Counted from the first letter of the stretch, positions 8,334 to 18,647 are shown. The stretch: 37,968 bases of DNA from Eubacterium sp. (GCA_017965495.1 JAGCPW010000008.1:1-37968); one strand, 5' to 3'. Numbers and translations: made by a program. Notes: generated from the sequence alone by a model not told the origin.

Positions 8334-10022
8334 GTGGAATTAATGAGTATAAGCGCCGAATTGCTACAGAAGGCTTTTATTGCTGGCGCAAAGAATCTTG
8401 AGGCAAACAAAGAATATATTAACGAGTTAAATGTATTTCCAGTTCCAGACGGAGATACAGGTACTAACATGACACTAACTATTATGTCTGCAGCACAGGA
8501 AGTTGGTGGTATAGACAAACCAGATATGGAAACTGTTTCTAAAGCTATATCATCTGGATCACTTCGTGGTGCTAGAGGTAACTCTGGTGTTATTTTGTCT
8601 CAGTTGTTTAGAGGATTCACAAGAGAGATAAAGAAAGAAAAAGAAATCAATGTAGAGATTCTATCTAGAGCTTGTAATAAGGCTGTAGAGACTGCATATA
8701 AGGCTGTTATGAAGCCTAAAGAAGGTACTATCCTTACAGTTGCTAAGGGTATGGCTGAAAAGGCTGAAGAGTTAGTAGCAGAGAGTGAAGACTTAATTTT
8801 CGTGGTGGATGAAGTTATCAAGCACGGTGATTATGTTCTAAGTCAGACTCCTGAGATGCTACCAGTTCTTAAGGAAGCTGGAGTAGTGGACTCTGGTGGA
8901 GAAGGTCTTATGACTGTAGTTAAGGGTGCATATGATGCCCTCCAAGGCAAAGAAATTGACTACACATTAGAAGGTGTATCAAAGTCTGGTGCTGCGCCTA
9001 AGATTGATGACATTGAAATAGATGAAGCAGATATTAAGTTTGGTTATTGTACTGAATTTATTATAAATCTAGATAATCCATTGGATGAAGATGAAGAAGA
9101 TAACTTCAAAGGATTCTTGCATTCAATTGGTGACTCTATCGTAATGGTTGCTGATGATGAGATCGTAAAAGTTCACGTTCACACAAACCAGCCAGGTGAA
9201 GCATTCACTAGAGCTTTAACTTATGGTTCTTTGTCTAGGATGAAAGTGGACAACATGCGTGAAGAGCATCATGAGCGTCTAATCCAAAATGCTGAAAAGA
9301 GAGCTAAAGAACAAGCTAAGGCTGATGAGAAAACTAAGGCTGAGAAGAAGGAAGAGCCAAGAAAGGAAAATGGCTTTATCGCAGTTTCTGTGGGTAAAGG
9401 TTTGGATGAAGTGTTCAAGAGTCTAGAAATAGACGCTATCATTTCTGGTGGACAGACTATGAACCCAAGTACAGAAGATATTCTAAATGCTGTAGATAAA
9501 GTAAATGCAGACAATATCTTTATTCTTCCTAATAATACAAACATTATTCTTGCTGCACAGCAGGCAGAAATCTTACTAGAGGATAAGAGACTTATCGTTA
9601 TTCCATCTAAGACCATTCCTCAGGGAATCGCTGCTATGCTTGGATTTATTCCGGGTGAGAGTGCAGATGCTAACAAGGAATCTATGATTGAGAGTATGAG
9701 TGGTGTAGCTACAGGTGAAATCACTTATGCCGTTAGAGATACAGTGATTGATGATCACGAGATTAAAGAAGGAAATATCATGGGTATCGGCGATGACGGT
9801 ATCTTAGCTGTAGGTGAAGACCTAGAGGCTACTACTATAGAAATGATTGAAAATATGGTAGATGAAGATTCTGGAATGATTAGCGTATACTATGGAGAAG
9901 ATGTGAAAGAAGACGACGCTAATAAACTAGTTGAAAAGTTAGAGGAAAAATTCCCAGATGTGGAAGTAGAGTGCTATATGGGTGGACAGCCTGTATACTA
10001 TTACATTACTTCTGTGGAATAG
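8334..10022 (+). CDS. fakA: Fatty acid kinase catalytic subunit (DAK2 domain, YloV-like)
   Basis: A 562-residue protein with an N-terminal DhaK-like ATP-binding DAK2 domain (about residues 8-200) carrying NVFPVPDGDTGTNM and the SLRGARGNSGVILSQ loop, a central region with YCTEFII, and a C-terminal DegV-related part with IISGGQTMNPS and NNTNI. FakA phosphorylates fatty acids delivered by a FakB (DegV-type) carrier, feeding exogenous acids into phospholipid synthesis. No FakB is encoded in this window. The start is GTG at 8334, 7 bases after AGGAGG; the in-frame ATG at 8343 is too far from that site. A lysine/glutamate-rich linker lies near residues 318-345. The family is secure; the fatty-acid substrate is inferred from homologues. 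Confidence 0.9.
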   Translation: MELMSISAELLQKAFIAGAKNLEANKEYINELNVFPVPDGDTGTNMTLTIMSAAQEVGGIDKPDMETVSKAISSGSLRGARGNSGVILSQLFRGFTREIKKEKEINVEILSRACNKAVETAYKAVMKPKEGTILTVAKGMAEKAEELVAESEDLIFVVDEVIKHGDYVLSQTPEMLPVLKEAGVVDSGGEGLMTVVKGAYDALQGKEIDYTLEGVSKSGAAPKIDDIEIDEADIKFGYCTEFIINLDNPLDEDEEDNFKGFLHSIGDSIVMVADDEIVKVHVHTNQPGEAFTRALTYGSLSRMKVDNMREEHHERLIQNAEKRAKEQAKADEKTKAEKKEEPRKENGFIAVSVGKGLDEVFKSLEIDAIISGGQTMNPSTEDILNAVDKVNADNIFILPNNTNIILAAQQAEILLEDKRLIVIPSKTIPQGIAAMLGFIPGESADANKESMIESMSGVATGEITYAVRDTVIDDHEIKEGNIMGIGDDGILAVGEDLEATTIEMIENMVDEDSGMISVYYGEDVKEDDANKLVEKLEEKFPDVEVECYMGGQPVYYYITSVE

Positions 10023-10031
10023 GAGAGTTTA

Positions 10032-10538
10032 ATGGCAGACGTATTTGTAGAACAAATTATAAAGAGGAAACTATCACTAGGAGGATTGGCAATCAGAATT
10101 GGTGCCATCTTCCTTGTGCTTATTGGAATACTTTTATTGCCAATTCTTAAACTAATTCTTACTATTACGGTTACAGCGCTATTTATATATTTAGCTTATC
10201 TAGCGTTTGTATATACAAGTGTTGAGTGGGAATATTCATTGGTTAATGGTGAATTAACAATTGATAAGATCCTCGGCAAAAGAAAAAGAAAACCAGGCGA
10301 GACTTACGATATCAAAAAGGCTGCTTTGATTGCGCCTGCCTATAGCGAGGAAGTTCTTTCTAAGTCAGAGTTTTTGACAAAGATGGACTATACCGCTACT
10401 AACAATAAAGATAACCATTACGCTATCATCATTGATGATGTGGAAGGTGTTAAAGGAGCGCTCATGATTACATTTGAGCCAGATGAAAAAATGCTGGACG
10501 CTATGTATGAAGTGCGCCCTCATATTATGAAAAGATAG
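10032..10538 (+). CDS. Small membrane protein of unknown function
   Basis: A 168-residue protein with a hydrophobic region at about residues 18-65 that can hold two membrane segments, followed by a soluble domain (VEWEYSLVNGELTIDKILGKRKRK...). The C-terminal part looks like a small PH-like or beta-rich domain, as in bacterial membrane-anchored DUF proteins. It resembles what I recall as DUF6106 in Lachnospiraceae, but I cannot verify that. The gene starts 9 bases after fakA with AGGAG and ends 18 bases before guaB, so it is co-transcribed with both. No function is assigned. Confidence 0.75.
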   Translation: MADVFVEQIIKRKLSLGGLAIRIGAIFLVLIGILLLPILKLILTITVTALFIYLAYLAFVYTSVEWEYSLVNGELTIDKILGKRKRKPGETYDIKKAALIAPAYSEEVLSKSEFLTKMDYTATNNKDNHYAIIIDDVEGVKGALMITFEPDEKMLDAMYEVRPHIMKR

Positions 10539-12011
<1,473 letters not shown>

Positions 12012-12025
12012 GAGGTAATTAAAGG

Positions 12026-13081
12026 ATGAAAAGAGTTATATCTTTATTATTAGCAGTGGCATTAGTAACTACATTACTAGTAGGATGCAGTTGCGGACAA
12101 GACAAAAAGATTGATAAAGAAGCAGGTTTTGAAGTTGATAAGTATATCAAACTAGGTGAGTATAAAGACTTCACATACAATATTGACCAGAAGAAGTTTG
12201 ATGAAATGTTAGCTGAAAAAACATATGAAGCTACAGAAGTTAACAGAGCAGCAAAGATGGGTGATGAAATTGAATTTTCATACAAAGGATATGTGGACGA
12301 TAAGAAAGTAAAAGATCTTTCACAAGATGATATTGCTGCAGAAACTGATCAAAAAGATAATTCTACATATAAGAAGATGACAGATGCTTTGATTGGCAAA
12401 AAGAAGGGTGATACTGCTACAGTAAAACTCTCAGGTAAAGATGCATCTAAAGTTTCTAAAGATGGTAAAAAATATACTAAGGACGTAACTTTCAAACTTA
12501 AGGTTAAGGAAGTGAGTGCAGTTAAATATCCAAAAGTTACTAACGATTGGGTTAAGAACGAGAGCAACGAAGATGTAAATACAGTAGAAGAGTTCTTCGA
12601 TATAGTTAAAGCAGAGTTGGATGATAACGCTATTGCAGATCTATGGCAGAAAGCTGTAGATAATGCAACAATGAGTAGCTGGCCACCAGAATTGTATGAT
12701 AAAATAAAGAAAGAAGAGATAGCTGACGCAGAATACAATGCAGATGAGTGGGATATGTCTTTGGACGAGTATTATGCAATGAATGGCGACACAAAAGAGT
12801 CTCTTGAGAAAGAGTACATGAACCAAGTTAAATCAATTTTGGTTATGTGGGCTATAGTGAAAGCTGAAGACATTGAAATTACTGCAAAAGATATTGAGCA
12901 AAGATATCAGGATTTGCTTGTAGAACTTGAAGGCGATGATGATTATAAAACTATAGATGACGTTAAAAAGAATTATCCTAAGTCAGAAATAAAAGAGGCA
13001 GTATATTTGGATAAGGCTCAAAACTTTGTATACAAGCATTCTAAAGTAAAGAAGACATATAAGGTACATAACAACAAGTAA
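12026..13081 (+). CDS. Trigger-factor/FKBP-like lipoprotein, probable extracytoplasmic foldase
   Basis: A 351-residue predicted lipoprotein. The N-terminal signal MKRVISLLLAVALVTTLLVGC ends in an LVGC lipobox, so Cys21 should be lipidated and the protein held on the outer face of the membrane. After a short linker comes an FKBP-type peptidyl-prolyl isomerase-like domain (about residues 70-170; GDEIEFSYKGYVD, ALIGKKKGDTATVKL, FKLKVKEV). An alpha-helical C-terminal region resembles the substrate-binding arms of trigger factor. Ribosome-docking trigger factor is cytosolic, so this looks like an exported relative, functionally comparable to PrsA. The gene follows guaB by 14 bases with an AGAGGT site. 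Isomerase activity is inferred. Confidence 0.82.
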   Translation: MKRVISLLLAVALVTTLLVGCSCGQDKKIDKEAGFEVDKYIKLGEYKDFTYNIDQKKFDEMLAEKTYEATEVNRAAKMGDEIEFSYKGYVDDKKVKDLSQDDIAAETDQKDNSTYKKMTDALIGKKKGDTATVKLSGKDASKVSKDGKKYTKDVTFKLKVKEVSAVKYPKVTNDWVKNESNEDVNTVEEFFDIVKAELDDNAIADLWQKAVDNATMSSWPPELYDKIKKEEIADAEYNADEWDMSLDEYYAMNGDTKESLEKEYMNQVKSILVMWAIVKAEDIEITAKDIEQRYQDLLVELEGDDDYKTIDDVKKNYPKSEIKEAVYLDKAQNFVYKHSKVKKTYKVHNNK

Positions 13082-13113
13082 ATATTGAGACTGACGCAAA
13101 GGAGGTATCAAGA

Positions 13114-14220
13114 ATGATTTTTAAAAGAGTCACTTGTGCATTAATAAGTGTGGGGATGATTGTTCTAATGCTTCCGGTGAGTGGTAGTGTGGATGCTAAA
13201 GTTAAGAAGATTAAGCTTAACTATTCATACTACAAGATGACAGGTGGACACACGTTTAAACTCAAAACGCGCTCTGGCATCAAAGTAAAATGGAAAAGTA
13301 CTAATAAGAAAGTTGCCACTGTTTCCAAGAACGGCAAGGTTAAAGGAAAGAAAAAGGGCAAGTGTACTATCATTGCGCGAAAAGGCAAGAGAGTTGGAAA
13401 GTGTAAGGTAACTGTCACTAGAAACATGTATGTTCCAAACAAGAAGTTTACTAAGACTTCTTTGGATGTTTTGCGTTTAAAACTTGATGTTAACAATATT
13501 CAATATAATAGTATTGGCTTAAGTTATATTAATAATAAGAAGAGTACATATACTTTGTCTTTGAAAAATACGAAGAGCAAAGTAACTTGGGGCACAGAGA
13601 ATAAAAGGATTGCAACCATCTCTAACAAAGGTGTAATCACTGCAGTTTCGAAAGGTTTAACCTATGTGTACGCTAAGGTTGGCAAAACAAAGTATAAGTG
13701 CGAAGTTGATGTTACTGATTTAAGAGATTCAAACAAGATCGAGAATCAAAAAGATGCTTATGAAATGCTTAAGAGAATCAATGATCTTAGAATACAGCGA
13801 AAAGTTAAACCGCTTAAGATTTTAAATCGTTTGATGAGAGCATCGCATCAAAGAGCAAAAGAATTAAAACCAGCCAAGATAGAAGTAGACGGACTAGGAA
13901 TAAAATTTGATAAGAATTTTTCTCACAGTAGACCTGATGGTAGATCATTTAGTTCAATACTACCTGAATTCAATTTACCAGAGGCTAGTCGTGTGGGAGA
14001 AAATATTAGTTTTGTAACAGACACTGTTACACAGAGAGAAGAGTTTATGAACTATTGTTTCAAATCTTTTCTTGAATCTAAAGACCATAAAGAGAATATG
14101 TTGAGCAATGACTACAACTACATTGGTATTGGGCACGATGATAGTATTCACTTTACTAATTATCATTCTCATCCATGTATTGCAGTATTTTGGGAACAAC
14201 TATTTTACTCTAAATATTAA
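13114..14220 (+). CDS. Secreted Big2-domain and CAP-domain protein
   Basis: A 368-residue exported protein. The signal peptide (about residues 1-28) ends near GSVDAK. Two bacterial Ig-like (Big_2) modules follow at about 30-108 and 125-205, each with the typical W(K/G)S/T-N-K-(K/R)-(V/I)-A-T-(V/I)-S-(K/N)-(N/K)-G pattern and a terminal C-x-V-x-V-T strand. A C-terminal CAP/SCP-like domain (about 215-366) has HSRPDGRSF, a GENISF segment, SKDHKENMLSN, and a final AVFWEQLF. It is very basic in the first half, which may favour cell-wall or polyanion binding. CAP proteins in Clostridia are commonly extracellular with unclear roles. It lies 32 bases after the lipoprotein gene with AGGAGG and 9 bases before thrS. 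Confidence 0.85.
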   Translation: MIFKRVTCALISVGMIVLMLPVSGSVDAKVKKIKLNYSYYKMTGGHTFKLKTRSGIKVKWKSTNKKVATVSKNGKVKGKKKGKCTIIARKGKRVGKCKVTVTRNMYVPNKKFTKTSLDVLRLKLDVNNIQYNSIGLSYINNKKSTYTLSLKNTKSKVTWGTENKRIATISNKGVITAVSKGLTYVYAKVGKTKYKCEVDVTDLRDSNKIENQKDAYEMLKRINDLRIQRKVKPLKILNRLMRASHQRAKELKPAKIEVDGLGIKFDKNFSHSRPDGRSFSSILPEFNLPEASRVGENISFVTDTVTQREEFMNYCFKSFLESKDHKENMLSNDYNYIGIGHDDSIHFTNYHSHPCIAVFWEQLFYSKY

Positions 14221-14229
14221 GGAGACACT

Positions 14230-16206
14230 ATGAAAATCACATTAAAAGATGGATCAGTAAAAGAATACGCAGAGGCTATGTCTGTTAAAGATATAGCCTT
14301 TGATATAGCGCCTGGCTTGGGCAGAGCTGCCTGCGCTGGAGAGGTAGATGGTGAAGTAGTAGATTTACGAACTACCATAGATAAGGATTGTAAATTAAAT
14401 ATCTTAACCTTCAAAGACGACGAAGGTAAGAAAGCTTACAGACATACCGCTAGTCATATTTTGGCGGAGGCTGTTAAGCGTCTTTATCCTGAAACTAAGT
14501 TGGCTATAGGACCAGCCACTGATACAGGCTTTTACTATGATTTTGAGCACGAGCCATTTACTCGTGATGATTTAGATGCTATAGAAGCAGAGATGAAGAA
14601 GATCATTAAAGAGGGTGCTGAGATTAAGAGATTTACTTTGCCTCGTGAGGATGCTATCAAATATATGGCAGACAGAAAAGAGGACTATAAAGTAGAACTT
14701 ATCCAGGATTTGCCTGAGGATTCTACTATCTCATTCTATAGTCAGGGTGAGAAGTTTGTAGATCTTTGTGCAGGACCTCATCTTATGAGCACAAAGCAAG
14801 TTAAGGCTTTCAAACTAATCTCATCATCAATGGCTTACTGGAGAGGCGACGAGAACAAAGCTCGACTACAAAGAATTTATGGTACAGCCTTTGACGACAA
14901 AAAAGAATTGGCTGCTTATCTTGAGTCATTAGAAGAGGCAAAGAGAAGAGACCACAACAGACTTGGTCGTGAAATGGGCCTATTTACAACAGTTGATGTT
15001 ATAGGTCAAGGTCTTCCTTTGTTCACTCCTAAGGGCACAAAGATGATTATGAAACTTCAAAGATGGATTGAAGATTTGGAGGATAACGAGTGGGGCTATC
15101 AGCGTACACGTACACCTCTAATGGCTAAGAACGATTTGTTTAAGATTTCAGGTCACTGGGATCACTACAAAGAGTCAATGTTTGTATTGGGCGACGAAGA
15201 AAAGGATGATGAAGTTTTGACACTTCGTCCTATGACATGTCCATTCCAATACTATATTTATAAAAATGAGCAAAGATCATACAGAGATTTGCCTATCAGA
15301 TATTCTGAGACATCAACACTCTTTAGAAATGAAGATTCTGGAGAGATGCATGGACTAACTCGTGTTCGTCAGTTCACAATCACTGAGGCTCACTTAATGA
15401 TTAGACCAGATCAGGTTAAGCAAGAGTTAACTAGATGTCTTGAACTAGTGGATTATGTATTTAATGTGCTAGGTGTTCAGGATGATGTTAGATATAGATT
15501 GTCAAAATGGGATCCAGAGAATAGAGAAAAATATTTGGGTGATGATGAATACTGGAATCACTCACAAGGCGTTCTTAGAGACTTACTAGTAGAAAAGGGA
15601 GTAGAGTTTACTGAAGAAGATGGCGAAGCTGCTTTCTACGGTCCTAAGATTGATATCCAGGCAGACAATGTATATGGAAAAGAAGACACAATGGTAACTA
15701 TCCAGCTAGATAATGCGATAGCAGAAAAGATGGATATGTACTATATAGATGAGAATGGTGACAAACAAAGACCTTACATCATTCACAGAACATCAATGGG
15801 ATGTTATGAGAGAACTTTGGCGTGGTTAATTGAACACTATGCTGGCAAGTTCCCTACATGGCTTTGTCCTGAGCAAGTAAGAATACTTCCTATTTCAGAT
15901 AAGTACGAAGACTATGCTAGAGATGTGGAAGCAAAACTTAAGAAAGCTGGCGTAGATGTAACTGTAGATAACAGATCTGAAAAGATTGGTTACAAGATTA
16001 GAGAAGCTAGACTTAACAGACTTCCATATATGCTAGTAGTAGGTGAGCAAGAGCAAACTGACGGTACAGTATCAGTTAGAAGTAGATTTGCTGGCGACGA
16101 AGGAGTTAAGCCATTGGTTGAGTTCATTTCTCAGATTACTAAGGAAATCGAGTCCAAAGAGATAAGAGAAGAACTACCTGAAGAAGAGAAAAACCAAGGT
16201 AAATAA
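14230..16206 (+). CDS. thrS: Threonyl-tRNA synthetase
   Basis: A 658-residue class II ThrRS. Domains: TGS (1-61), editing SAD domain with HTASH (His72, His76) and a later zinc/editing CAGPH motif, catalytic core (about 240-535), and the anticodon-binding domain (about 545-640, ending VSVRSRFAGDEG). The catalytic core keeps a zinc Cys in MTCPFQYYIY, the His of GEMHGLTRVRQF, and IHRTSMGCYERTLAWLIEHY. MTCPFQ replaces the NCPGHM form of E. coli, a variant I associate with clostridial ThrRS. It charges tRNA-Thr. It follows the CAP gene after 9 bases with AGGAG, leaving no room for a T-box leader, so control must come from the upstream run. Confidence 0.97.
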   Translation: MKITLKDGSVKEYAEAMSVKDIAFDIAPGLGRAACAGEVDGEVVDLRTTIDKDCKLNILTFKDDEGKKAYRHTASHILAEAVKRLYPETKLAIGPATDTGFYYDFEHEPFTRDDLDAIEAEMKKIIKEGAEIKRFTLPREDAIKYMADRKEDYKVELIQDLPEDSTISFYSQGEKFVDLCAGPHLMSTKQVKAFKLISSSMAYWRGDENKARLQRIYGTAFDDKKELAAYLESLEEAKRRDHNRLGREMGLFTTVDVIGQGLPLFTPKGTKMIMKLQRWIEDLEDNEWGYQRTRTPLMAKNDLFKISGHWDHYKESMFVLGDEEKDDEVLTLRPMTCPFQYYIYKNEQRSYRDLPIRYSETSTLFRNEDSGEMHGLTRVRQFTITEAHLMIRPDQVKQELTRCLELVDYVFNVLGVQDDVRYRLSKWDPENREKYLGDDEYWNHSQGVLRDLLVEKGVEFTEEDGEAAFYGPKIDIQADNVYGKEDTMVTIQLDNAIAEKMDMYYIDENGDKQRPYIIHRTSMGCYERTLAWLIEHYAGKFPTWLCPEQVRILPISDKYEDYARDVEAKLKKAGVDVTVDNRSEKIGYKIREARLNRLPYMLVVGEQEQTDGTVSVRSRFAGDEGVKPLVEFISQITKEIESKEIREELPEEEKNQGK

Positions 16207-16219
16207 AGCTTAAAAATAT

Positions 16220-16248
16220 TTGACAAAGTACCGTAATAATGGTATATT
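16220..16248 (+). promoter_or_regulatory. Strong SigA-type promoter for infC-rpmI-rplT
   Basis: A perfect TTGACA (16220-16225) is 17 bases from TATATT (16243-16248), only 14 bases after the thrS stop. Transcription should start near 16255 and give a leader of about 175 bases. Confidence 0.85.
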
Positions 16249-16254
16249 ACTACA

Positions 16255-16391
16255 CGTTGTTAAAGAGAAGCAGAGTATTCCACTCTCACCCAGACACGAG
16301 GAGTGATTCGAGGTTCATACTTTTTTCAAACACTATATGTGTTTTTGGATTTGTATTTATGTGGATAATCTCTGTGATTATCCACTTTTTT
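16255..16391 (+). ncRNA. infC operon leader, probable L20-type autoregulatory leader
   Basis: This untranslated leader lies between a strong promoter and the infC ribosome-binding site. It contains potential stems (CACTC near 16280 with GAGTG near 16300; AAACAC 16328-16333 with GTGTTT 16339-16344) and ends in an intrinsic terminator (16361-16391). In Firmicutes, infC-rpmI-rplT leaders are commonly bound by L20 to cause premature termination, so this is the likely role. The start is inferred from the promoter, and I did not match it to a covariance model. The 80-residue reading frame through it (16239-16481) looks like chance. Confidence 0.6.
16361..16391 (+). terminator. Attenuator terminator in the infC leader
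   Basis: A perfect 10-bp stem, GTGGATAATC (16361-16370) with GATTATCCAC (16376-16385), has a 5-base loop and is followed by six T. It lies before infC, so it must be read through conditionally. Confidence 0.88.
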
Positions 16392-16429
16392 ATTTGTAAA
16401 AAAGGAAAATTATTTGGAGGTGCATTACA

Positions 16430-16936
16430 ATTAACAAAGTACAGATTAACGAACAGATTAGAGATGACGAAGTTCGAGTGATTGGAGCAGACGGAGAGCA
16501 GATTGGTGTTATGTCAGCACAAGAGGCTCAGCAGATGGCTTACGATGAAGAACTTGATTTAATCAAGATTTCTCCTAAAGCCAATCCACCAGTTTGTAAA
16601 ATCATGGATTATGGAAAGTTCAAATATGAACAGCAGAAAAAAGAAAAAGAAGCCAAAAAGAAACAGCACGTAGTTGAGACTAAAGAAATTAGGCTTTCAC
16701 CAAATGTGGAAATCCACGATATGAAGACTAAGGCTAACAATGCTAGAAAGTTCTTAGAAAAGGGCGATAAAGTTAAGGTTACACTTAGATTTAGAGGTCG
16801 TGAGATGGCTCATATTAGCAGTAATGCGCACGTTCTTGATGAGTTTGCTGAACTATTAGAAGATGTAGCAGAAATCACCAAGAAACCAAAACTTGAAGGT
16901 AGAAACATGACTATGTTTTTGGAGAAGAAGCGCTAA
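16430..16936 (+). CDS. infC: Translation initiation factor IF-3, predicted AUU start
   Basis: A 168-residue IF-3, which binds the 30S subunit, keeps subunits apart and proofreads start codon choice. The canonical IF-3 opening (NKVQINEQIRDDEVRVIGADG) is open with no ATG; the first GTG, at 16478, would cut off about 16 conserved residues. ATT at 16430 lies 9 bases after GGAGG (16416-16420), while the earlier in-frame ATT at 16424 is only 3 bases away. infC of E. coli and Bacillus also starts at AUU, allowing IF-3 to repress itself. Later motifs are KISPKANPPVCKIMDYGK and VKVTLRFRGREMAH. The operon is also controlled by the attenuator upstream. Confidence 0.93.
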   Translation: MNKVQINEQIRDDEVRVIGADGEQIGVMSAQEAQQMAYDEELDLIKISPKANPPVCKIMDYGKFKYEQQKKEKEAKKKQHVVETKEIRLSPNVEIHDMKTKANNARKFLEKGDKVKVTLRFRGREMAHISSNAHVLDEFAELLEDVAEITKKPKLEGRNMTMFLEKKR

Positions 16937-16963
16937 AGCGCGGAATATTAGGAGGGAATAATT

Positions 16964-17161
16964 ATGCCAAAGATTAAAACAAACAGAGCAGCTGCCAAGA
17001 GATTCAAAAAGACAGGCACTGGAAAACTAAAAAGAAACAAAGCTTATAAGTCACATATTTTGACTAAGAAGTCAGCTAAGAGAAAACGTAACCTACGTAA
17101 GGCTACTACAGCTGATAAGACAAACGAGAAAAATATGAAGAAGATATTACCATATCTATAA
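16964..17161 (+). CDS. rpmI: 50S ribosomal protein L35
   Basis: A 65-residue, very basic L35 with the typical opening [20 protein letters not shown] and the [17 protein letters not shown] core. It lies 27 bases after infC and 23 before rplT, the conserved IF3-L35-L20 order. The ATG at 16964 has GGAGGG upstream. It is a structural component of the large subunit. Confidence 0.97.
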   Translation: MPKIKTNRAAAKRFKKTGTGKLKRNKAYKSHILTKKSAKRKRNLRKATTADKTNEKNMKKILPYL

Positions 17162-17184
17162 TCTAAGGTTAGGAGGAAATTAAA

Positions 17185-17541
17185 ATGGCAAGAGTTAAAG
17201 GCGGATATAACGCAAAGAAAAAACATAAAAGAGTTTTGAAACTAGCTAAAGGTTATAGAGGAGCTAGATCAAAACAGTATAGAGTTGCTAAGCAGTCAGT
17301 AATGAGAGCTTTGGCTACATCATACGCAGGAAGAAAAGAAAGAAAACGTCAGTTCAGACAGTTATGGATTGCAAGAATCAATGCTGCATCAAGAATTAAC
17401 GGTTTATCATACAGCAAGTTCATGCATGGACTAAAGAAAGCTGATATTGATATCAACAGAAAGATGCTAGCAGATATGGCTGTAAATGATGCTGATGGAT
17501 TTGCTAAACTTGTAGAAGTAGCAAAAGAAAATATTCAGTAA
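17185..17541 (+). CDS. rplT: 50S ribosomal protein L20
   Basis: A 118-residue L20, a primary 23S rRNA-binding protein needed early in 50S assembly. It opens with [24 protein letters not shown] and contains the [23 protein letters not shown] globular block; the length is standard. As the last gene of the operon it is the probable repressor acting on the leader at 16255-16391, as established for Bacillus L20. A strong terminator follows 8 bases after its stop. The ribosome-binding site is AGGAGG. Confidence 0.98.
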   Translation: MARVKGGYNAKKKHKRVLKLAKGYRGARSKQYRVAKQSVMRALATSYAGRKERKRQFRQLWIARINAASRINGLSYSKFMHGLKKADIDINRKMLADMAVNDADGFAKLVEVAKENIQ

Positions 17542-17548
17542 TTTTTAA

Positions 17549-17578
17549 GGACACAAAATATATTTTTGTGTCCTTTTT
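17549..17578 (+). terminator. Intrinsic terminator after rplT
   Basis: GGACACAAAA (17549-17558) pairs with TTTTGTGTCC (17564-17573), followed by five T. Confidence 0.93.
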
Positions 17579-17651
17579 ATTTCACAAAATGAACATATTT
17601 TTGAATAGAATAGTATATAGTGTGAAATAATATATTTACGGAGGAGAGAAA

Positions 17652-18647
17652 ATGAGCGTAATACAGATTGAAAATCTAGTTAAGAAGTATGGCGCTAATG
17701 TGGCAGTAGATGGACTTAACCTCGATATTGAGGGTGGAAAAGTCTATGGTTTTCTAGGACCGAACGGTGCTGGTAAATCTACTACTATGAATATTATTAC
17801 TGGCTACATAGGTGCAACTAGCGGAACTGTAAAAGTGAACGGTTTCGATATTTTAAAAGAAAGTAAACAGGCAAAGTCATCAGTTGGATATTTGCCAGAA
17901 CAACCACCTCTATACAATGAAATGACAGTAGAGGAATATTTGAAGTTTGTAGCAGAACTAAAGCAGATTCCTAAAAAGGAAAGAGCTGAAGCAATAAATA
18001 CTGCTGTAGAAAAAACTGGTATTAAAGAAGTGTTTGGAAGATTGATTAGAAATCTTTCAAAAGGATATAAGCAAAGAGTAGGAATTGCTCAAGCGATTAT
18101 TGATATGCCAGAGATTATCATTTTGGATGAGCCTACAGTGGGACTTGATCCAAAGCAGATAGTTGAGATTAGAGAGTTGATTAAATCTTTGGGCGAGGAT
18201 CACACAGTAATTTTGAGTTCTCATTTGCTACCAGAGGTTAGTGAAGTGTGCGATTACATTTATGTGATTTCACAAGGAAAGCTAGTAGCTGAAGGTACAG
18301 AAGCTGAATTGTCAAAAGATATTGTAAAAGAAAATATCCTAGAAGTTACAGTTCAGGGTGATAAAGCCATAGTAGAGTCTCTTGTTATAGATATGGCTTC
18401 TGTCACTGACTATGGTTTGAAAGAAGCAGCTGAAGGTATTGTACTTACAGTAAAAACGGATTCGGATTCAGATATTCGTTCAGAACTATTTGCGATTTGT
18501 GCATCAAAAGGACTTCCTATTGTTGGAATGAACTATAAGGAGAGTTCTTTGGAGGATGTATTCTTAGAGATTACTGAGGACTACAAAGCTCCAGAAAAGA
18601 AATCAAAGAAAAAAGAGGAGGTGAGTGAAGATGAAAGCGATTTATAA
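17652..18647 (+). CDS. ABC transporter ATP-binding protein (Gld/Nos-type)
   Basis: A 331-residue ATPase of an ABC-2 export system. It has Walker A GPNGAGKST, signature LSKGYKQRVGIAQA, Walker B IIILDEPTVGLDP and the H-loop ILSSHLLPEV. A C-terminal extension of about 100 residues (EVTVQGDKAIVESL... then a lysine/glutamate tail) follows the nucleotide-binding domain, as in this subfamily. The permease gene overlaps its last 17 bases. The substrate is unknown; the partner genes place it with GldA/GldF/GldG-like systems, known from gliding bacteria but widespread in non-gliding Firmicutes. GGAGGAGAG precedes the ATG. A poor TTGAAT (17601-17606) upstream may mark its promoter. Confidence 0.92.
   Translation: MSVIQIENLVKKYGANVAVDGLNLDIEGGKVYGFLGPNGAGKSTTMNIITGYIGATSGTVKVNGFDILKESKQAKSSVGYLPEQPPLYNEMTVEEYLKFVAELKQIPKKERAEAINTAVEKTGIKEVFGRLIRNLSKGYKQRVGIAQAIIDMPEIIILDEPTVGLDPKQIVEIRELIKSLGEDHTVILSSHLLPEVSEVCDYIYVISQGKLVAEGTEAELSKDIVKENILEVTVQGDKAIVESLVIDMASVTDYGLKEAAEGIVLTVKTDSDSDIRSELFAICASKGLPIVGMNYKESSLEDVFLEITEDYKAPEKKSKKKEEVSEDESDL

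Noticed and set aside
16239-16481. 80-residue plus-strand open frame before infC
   Set aside because: It lies on the structured infC leader, crosses the attenuator hairpin, has no ribosome-binding site (it begins at the -10 region) and overlaps the infC start. Read as chance.
18625-18630. GTG start for the ABC permease fusion
   Set aside because: Only 3 bases from the AGGAGG site; ATG 18631 has correct spacing.
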